In this document: piece by piece, positions 5,990 to 8,921 of the stretch
How the letters are laid out: every line of letters begins with the position of its first letter
How positions within the stretch are numbered: the first letter of the stretch is position 1
DNA from: JBEKCP01 sp050014815
Lineage (GTDB): Bacteria; Planctomycetota; Planctomycetia; Pirellulales; Thermoguttaceae
NCBI GenBank assembly: GCA_050014815.1
Contig: JBEKCP010000216.1
Span: forward strand, 1 to 8,921
Direction of reading: 5' to 3'
Length of the DNA: 8,921 nt
Position numbers and translations under genes: made by a program
Notes under the pieces: model-generated
Seen by the model: only the letters and a program-made list of their open reading frames with translations
What the model was told of the DNA's origin: nothing
Database searches by the model: none

Positions 5990-6820
5990 ATGGCTGTGAA
6001 GGATTCTCGGGAACTCGCCGGTCGGAACCCCACGGGGCCGCTGCGGATCGGGGCGGTCGCCTACTTGAACGCCCAGCCTCTCGTCTACGGACTGGAGCGG
6101 CTGGCCCCCGAGGCCCGAGTTGTGGTCGATTTCCCCAGCCGCCTGGCCGACGGCCTGGCCGAGGATCGCCTGGACGTGGCGATTGTCCCGTCGATCGAGT
6201 ATCTGCGGCGGCCGGGCTACACGATCGTTTCCGACGCCTGCATCGCCTGCGAGGGGCCGGTGCGGAGCGTGAAACTCTTCAGCCGCGTGCCGCTCCACGA
6301 GATCCGTTCGCTGGCCCTGGACGAGGGCTCGCGCACGAGCGTCGCGCTGGCACGCATCCTGCTGAAGGAGCGTTTTGGGCTCCATCCGGAGCTGGTGCCG
6401 CTGCCGCTGGGGATGCGGTTGGCGGATGCCCCCGCGGAGGCCGCGGTCTTGATCGGCGATCGGGCCATGCGGGAGCCGGAGGGGGACTTCGAGTACGTCT
6501 GGGACCTGGGCGGTGCGTGGTTTGACTGGACGGGCCTGCCGCTGGTGTTCGCACTTTGGGTTGCCCGGCCAGGCGCCGAGGCGGCCCCGATCGGCCGGAT
6601 CCTCTCGGCGGCCCGCGACGAGGGTGTCGGCCGGCTGGCGGAGATCGCCCGGCGGGAGGCCCCGGTGGTGGGCCTGCCGGAGGCCGACTGCCTGAGCTAT
6701 CTCCGCGATCACTTGCGATTTCACTTCGGCCCGCGCCAGCGGCAGGGCCTCGCCAGATTCCTTGACCTGGCCGTCCGGCACGGGCTGGCGACCCGGGGGG
6801 GAAGTGGCAGCCACGGATGA
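5990..6820 (+). CDS. mqnA: Chorismate dehydratase (menaquinone biosynthesis, futalosine pathway)
   Basis: This 276-residue protein is of the MqnA/MqnD periplasmic-binding-protein-like family. MqnA removes water from chorismate to give 3-[(1-carboxyvinyl)oxy]benzoate, the first step of the futalosine route to menaquinone, in the cytosol. The MqnA hallmark RIGAVAYLNAQPLVYGLE lies near residues 19-36. It is followed by FPSRLADGL, the DVAIVPSIEYLR segment, and RSVKLFSR near 87-94, all in the family order. There is no signal peptide, as expected for a cytosolic enzyme with a binding-protein fold. Length fits (family about 270-290). The ATG at 5990 lacks a ribosome binding site. About 18 non-conserved residues precede the first strand, so a slightly later start (GTG at 5996) is possible. 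The stop overlaps the mqnC start as ATGA. Confidence 0.93.
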   Translation: MAVKDSRELAGRNPTGPLRIGAVAYLNAQPLVYGLERLAPEARVVVDFPSRLADGLAEDRLDVAIVPSIEYLRRPGYTIVSDACIACEGPVRSVKLFSRVPLHEIRSLALDEGSRTSVALARILLKERFGLHPELVPLPLGMRLADAPAEAAVLIGDRAMREPEGDFEYVWDLGGAWFDWTGLPLVFALWVARPGAEAAPIGRILSAARDEGVGRLAEIARREAPVVGLPEADCLSYLRDHLRFHFGPRQRQGLARFLDLAVRHGLATRGGSGSHG

Positions 6821-7896
6821 AACACGGATCGAACACCGATGTTTCGGTGACTCTCGAAAGTGCCTTGGCCGGCCGGCGGCTGGAGCCTGACGAGGGGCTC
6901 CGGTTGCTCGAGTCGCACGATCTGGCCGCGTTGGCCGGCGCGGCGGACTCCCTCTCGGTCCGCCTCCATCCGGGGCCCTATCGCACCTACAACATCGACC
7001 GCAACATCAACTACACGAACATCTGCACCAGCGGCTGCCGCTTCTGCGCCTTCTCGCGAGCGCCCGGCGACCCGGAAGGCTATGTGCTGGAGTGCGACGA
7101 CCTCTACCGCAAGATCGACGAGACGATCGAGCTGGGAGGCGACCAGATCCTCTTGCAAGGCGGGATGCACCCGGACCTCGGGCTCGACTGGTGCGAGCGG
7201 TTGCTCCGCAACGTGAAGAACCGCTACCCCCGGATCAACATCCACGGGTTCAGCCCGCCGGAGATCGACCACCTGGCCGGCCGATCCGGGCTGCCGGTGG
7301 CCGAAGTGCTCCGCCGGCTGAGAGAAGCGGGGCTGGGAAGCCTGCCGGGCGGAGGGGCCGAAATCCTGGTCGATCGCGTCCGCCGGTTGGTGAGCCCCTC
7401 GAAGGTCTCCGCCGAGCGATGGCTGGAGGTCTGCCGGGCGTGGCATGCCCTGGGCGGCCGCGGATCGGCCACGATGATGTTCGGGCACCTGGAAACGCTC
7501 TCCGAGCGGATCGAGCATCTCGATAGGCTCCGCCGCCTGCAGGACGAGACCGGGGGGTTCACCGCATTCATCCCCTGGACCTTTCAGCCCGGCAATACCC
7601 GGTTGGCCCACCTGCCGAAGGCCAATGCCGTCGAGTACCTGAAAACCCTGGCCGTCAGCCGGCTCTACCTCGACAATTTCGCCAACGTACAGGCCAGTTG
7701 GGTCACGCAGGGGCTGGCGATCGGGCAGTTGGCCCTCCGTTGGGGTGCCAACGACATGGGGAGCCTCATGATCGAGGAGAACGTTGTCGCGGCCGCCGGC
7801 ACCCGGTTCCGCGCCACGGAAGAGGCGATCTGCCGCACGATCCGTCAGGCCGGTTATCTGCCCCGGCGAAGGAACGTGTTCTACGAAACTCAGTAA
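6817..7896 (+). CDS. mqnC: Cyclic dehypoxanthinyl futalosine synthase (radical SAM)
   Basis: This 359-residue radical SAM enzyme cyclises dehypoxanthine futalosine, a later step of the same menaquinone route. The iron-sulfur motif CX3CX2C is at Cys70, Cys74 and Cys77, within NYTNICTSGCRFCAFSR. MqnC-type motifs follow in order: QILLQGGMHPDLGLDW, INIHGFSPPEI, SLPGGGAEILVDRVR, SATMMFGHLET, TAFIPWTFQPGNT, the LDNF..VQASWVTQG segment, and GANDMGSLMIEENVV. These separate it from the sister enzyme MqnE (aminofutalosine synthase). Length is normal. Its ATG lies inside the mqnA stop (ATGA, 6817-6820), so translation is probably coupled. mqnB, mqnD and mqnE are not in the window. The 3' end overlaps the convergent lipoprotein gene by 7 bases, with no terminator between. 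Confidence 0.95.
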   Translation: MKHGSNTDVSVTLESALAGRRLEPDEGLRLLESHDLAALAGAADSLSVRLHPGPYRTYNIDRNINYTNICTSGCRFCAFSRAPGDPEGYVLECDDLYRKIDETIELGGDQILLQGGMHPDLGLDWCERLLRNVKNRYPRINIHGFSPPEIDHLAGRSGLPVAEVLRRLREAGLGSLPGGGAEILVDRVRRLVSPSKVSAERWLEVCRAWHALGGRGSATMMFGHLETLSERIEHLDRLRRLQDETGGFTAFIPWTFQPGNTRLAHLPKANAVEYLKTLAVSRLYLDNFANVQASWVTQGLAIGQLALRWGANDMGSLMIEENVVAAAGTRFRATEEAICRTIRQAGYLPRRRNVFYETQ

Positions 7897-8414
7897 TCAT
7901 GCACAGCCGATGGCGACGGCGGCGACACCTCACGCTTGAGCCGCGACCGCGCCGTCTCGCCCTGTTCAACCTTCAGGAACCGCAGGCTTGCGAGCGCCGC
8001 ACCCCGGACCTCCTGGCTGTCGTCCCGGAGAAGGTCGGTGAGCGGGGCAATGGCGGTCGGAACTTCCTCCGATCCGGTGTGACGAAGGGCAATGGCGGCG
8101 CCCGCCCGGGTGCTCGCCTCGGGCGCCTTGAGCAATTCGATCAGCCGCGGCACGGCCTTGGCGCCCATCTTCGTGACGGCCAGGCCGGCCATCGCCCGGA
8201 CGTGATTATCCCGGTCCCGGAGCAACCCGCAGATCCCAACGAGGCCGTTCGGCCCCAGTTCGCCCAGGGCCTCGGCGGCGGCGAGGCGGTCGGACTGGGT
8301 CTTGCTCTCGGCCATTTCTTCCCAGTGGCGCAAGGGTTTCCCTTCGTAGGCGCCCTCCCATTTCGGCCCGCAACCAAGACACAGAAACAACAGGATCGGG
8401 AGCAAGAGTCGCAT
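7890..8414 (-). CDS. Small HEAT-repeat lipoprotein
   Basis: The protein has 174 residues from the chosen start. It opens MRLLLPILLFLCLGC, a short lipoprotein-type signal with Cys15 as the likely lipidated residue. The -3 position is Cys rather than Leu, Val or Ile, so the lipobox is not ideal. Residues about 38-150 form three or four PBS/HEAT-like helical repeats, recognisable by RLAAAEALGELG, RAMAGLAVTKMG, TRAGAAIALRHTG and RGAALASLRFLK. HEAT solenoids bind proteins; the partner is unknown. The tail is basic and disordered. In-frame ATGs at 8429, 8465 and 8498 exist. I prefer 8414 (8429 close second) because it puts the signal at the N-terminus and the stretch above 8439 is palindromic rather than coding-like. 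None has a clear Shine-Dalgarno. It converges with mqnC. Confidence 0.8.
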   Translation of the reverse strand: MRLLLPILLFLCLGCGPKWEGAYEGKPLRHWEEMAESKTQSDRLAAAEALGELGPNGLVGICGLLRDRDNHVRAMAGLAVTKMGAKAVPRLIELLKAPEASTRAGAAIALRHTGSEEVPTAIAPLTDLLRDDSQEVRGAALASLRFLKVEQGETARSRLKREVSPPSPSAVHDY

Positions 8415-8438
8415 CGCTGGGAGGCTCATCAAAGGATT

Positions 8439-8480
8439 GGGCGGATGTTGCCTACAACCGGCCATTTGTAGTCTACGCCC
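8439..8480 (-). promoter_or_regulatory. Nested hairpin in the leader of the HEAT lipoprotein gene
   Basis: CTACAA (8452-8457) pairs with TTGTAG (8466-8471) around an eight-base loop, and GGGCG (8439-8443) pairs with CGCCC (8476-8480) outside it. On the minus strand this falls 10 bases before the ATG at 8429 and 24 before that at 8414. It may be a leader structure affecting translation, or mere symmetry; only the pairing is seen. Confidence 0.35.
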
Positions 8481-8636
8481 AAAACCGGAAGAACCCATGG
8501 TCTTTCAGGAGTCTTCGGCAGTTGGCGGGACTCCGAGCGAACCGCGAAATCTGTCGTATCTACTTACATTAAAGTGACTTGTGACTACTATAGGTCGTGT
8601 TGACCAGGCAATCTCAGACAATTCTGATCAAAACGC

Positions 8637-8664
8637 TTGACAGGATTTTCGGTATAATTATAAT
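8637..8664 (+). promoter_or_regulatory. Consensus sigma70-type promoter
   Basis: A perfect TTGACA (8637-8642) is separated by 16 bases from a perfect TATAAT (8659-8664). A second TATAAT abuts it on the left (8653-8658), making a tandem TATAATTATAAT. Transcription would run rightward from about 8671. A TCAGA/TCTGA dyad (8614-8618 with 8623-8627) lies just upstream of the -35 and might be an operator. No recognisable gene follows inside the window. Confidence 0.7.
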
Positions 8665-8683
8665 GAATGGCGTCCTTGGGAGA

Positions 8684-8756
8684 TGTGCGTAATCTGCGGC
8701 GATTGGAAAATGTGCGTTGCGGCTTTTGGCTGTGCGAGACGAATCGGCGTTGCGGT
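8684..8756 (+). repeat. Imperfect repeats of a TGTGCG ... TGCGG unit
   Basis: TGTGCG occurs at 8684, 8711 and 8731, and TGCGG at 8695, 8718 and 8751, always alternating. The spacing inside each unit varies, so the copies are degenerate. The block begins about 13 bases after the predicted transcription start. Nearby, TGCGG (8751-8755) can pair with CCGCA (8795-8799) and TTGCA (8769-8773) with TGCAA (8790-8794), giving two adjacent helices. It could be part of a structured transcript or a set of protein sites. Function unknown. Confidence 0.4.
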
Positions 8757-8921
8757 GGGATCGATTTTTTGCAATTTGCTGGACAAGACTGCAACCGCAT
8801 GTAAAATCAAACTTTGTACTCTGTGGTCCATGAGGGGGTAGCGATTAGAAGACTATTCACCGATGCCTCGGCGATGTTTTCCTCGCAGGCACGCGGTTAT
8901 AGATGGGACGAGTTGAGGGCG

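Larger units (their letters stand above)
8415..8921. other. Gene-poor right end, less GC-rich than the rest
   Basis: No protein is recognisable in these 507 bases. Base composition becomes visibly more AT-rich from about 8540. The contents I can name are the nested hairpin (8439-8480), a GGAGTC/GACTCC inverted repeat (8508-8513 with 8529-8534), a GTGACT direct repeat (8574-8579 and 8581-8586), a TCAGA/TCTGA dyad (8614-8627), a consensus promoter (8637-8664), and the repeated TGTGCG/TGCGG region (8684-8756). From 8805 a stop-free plus-strand frame runs off the end without a convincing start. Confidence 0.6.

Noticed and set aside
8439..8498. Longer starts (8498 or 8465) for the HEAT lipoprotein
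   Set aside because: They would bury the lipoprotein signal about 17-28 residues inside the protein and would translate a palindromic leader.
8588..8800. Minus-strand 70-codon frame at the right end
   Set aside because: It runs opposite a consensus plus-strand promoter, has no ribosome binding site and no recognisable motif, and its composition is basic and unstructured.
8805..8921. Plus-strand frame running off the window end (contains MFSSQARGYRWDELRA from 8874)
   Set aside because: It has no clear start codon with a ribosome binding site (GAGGGGG at 8832-8838 is followed only by ATT), and too little is present to judge.
1..8921. CRISPR arrays, tRNA, rRNA, known riboswitches, replication origin boxes
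   Set aside because: I looked on both strands by eye and saw no regular repeat-spacer array, no cloverleaf with CCA-type end, no rRNA signature and no clusters of DnaA-like boxes.

Overview
The window is GC-rich chromosomal DNA that reads best as a planctomycete (Pirellulales-like) bacterium. This is inferred from four signs: a DUF11-repeat envelope protein, a futalosine-pathway mqnA-mqnC pair, a small HEAT-repeat lipoprotein, and palindromic intergenic repeats of a kind I recall as common in that group. No database search was possible, so the taxon is not proven.

Layout from left to right. Positions 1-108 hold the last 35 codons of a membrane protein. It converges across a structured palindromic spacer on a solitary rpmA (ribosomal protein L27, minus strand, 232-483). 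A 192-bp divergent region carries a good rpmA promoter and a hairpin. The 665-residue exported DUF11-repeat protein follows (676-2673). Next comes a roughly 610-bp non-coding stretch with two palindromic elements, the relic of a transposase N-terminus (minus strand), a near-perfect 26-bp inverted repeat, and promoter-like sequence with a structured leader. That stretch leads into an 894-residue fusion of an ADP-forming acyl-CoA synthetase and a GNAT acetyltransferase (3285-5969). It is followed within 20 bp by mqnA (5990-6820), which overlaps mqnC (6817-7896) by the four bases ATGA. mqnC converges with, and overlaps by 7 bp, a minus-strand HEAT-repeat lipoprotein (7890-8414). The final 500 bp have no recognisable gene. 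They contain a consensus sigma70-type promoter followed by a repeated TGTGCG/TGCGG pattern.

How the genes work together: MqnA makes the 3-enolpyruvylbenzoate precursor from chorismate. MqnC later closes the ring of dehypoxanthine futalosine. The two are therefore steps of menaquinone synthesis and are probably translationally coupled. The upstream synthetase/acetyltransferase fusion links acetyl-CoA, acetate and ATP, or acetylates proteins; nothing ties it biochemically to menaquinone beyond position. The rest looks like housekeeping or envelope genes. I see no convincing new multi-gene system. The items most worth checking are the right-end promoter/repeat module, the possibly leaderless mqnA start, and the intact ligase histidines in the fusion enzyme.
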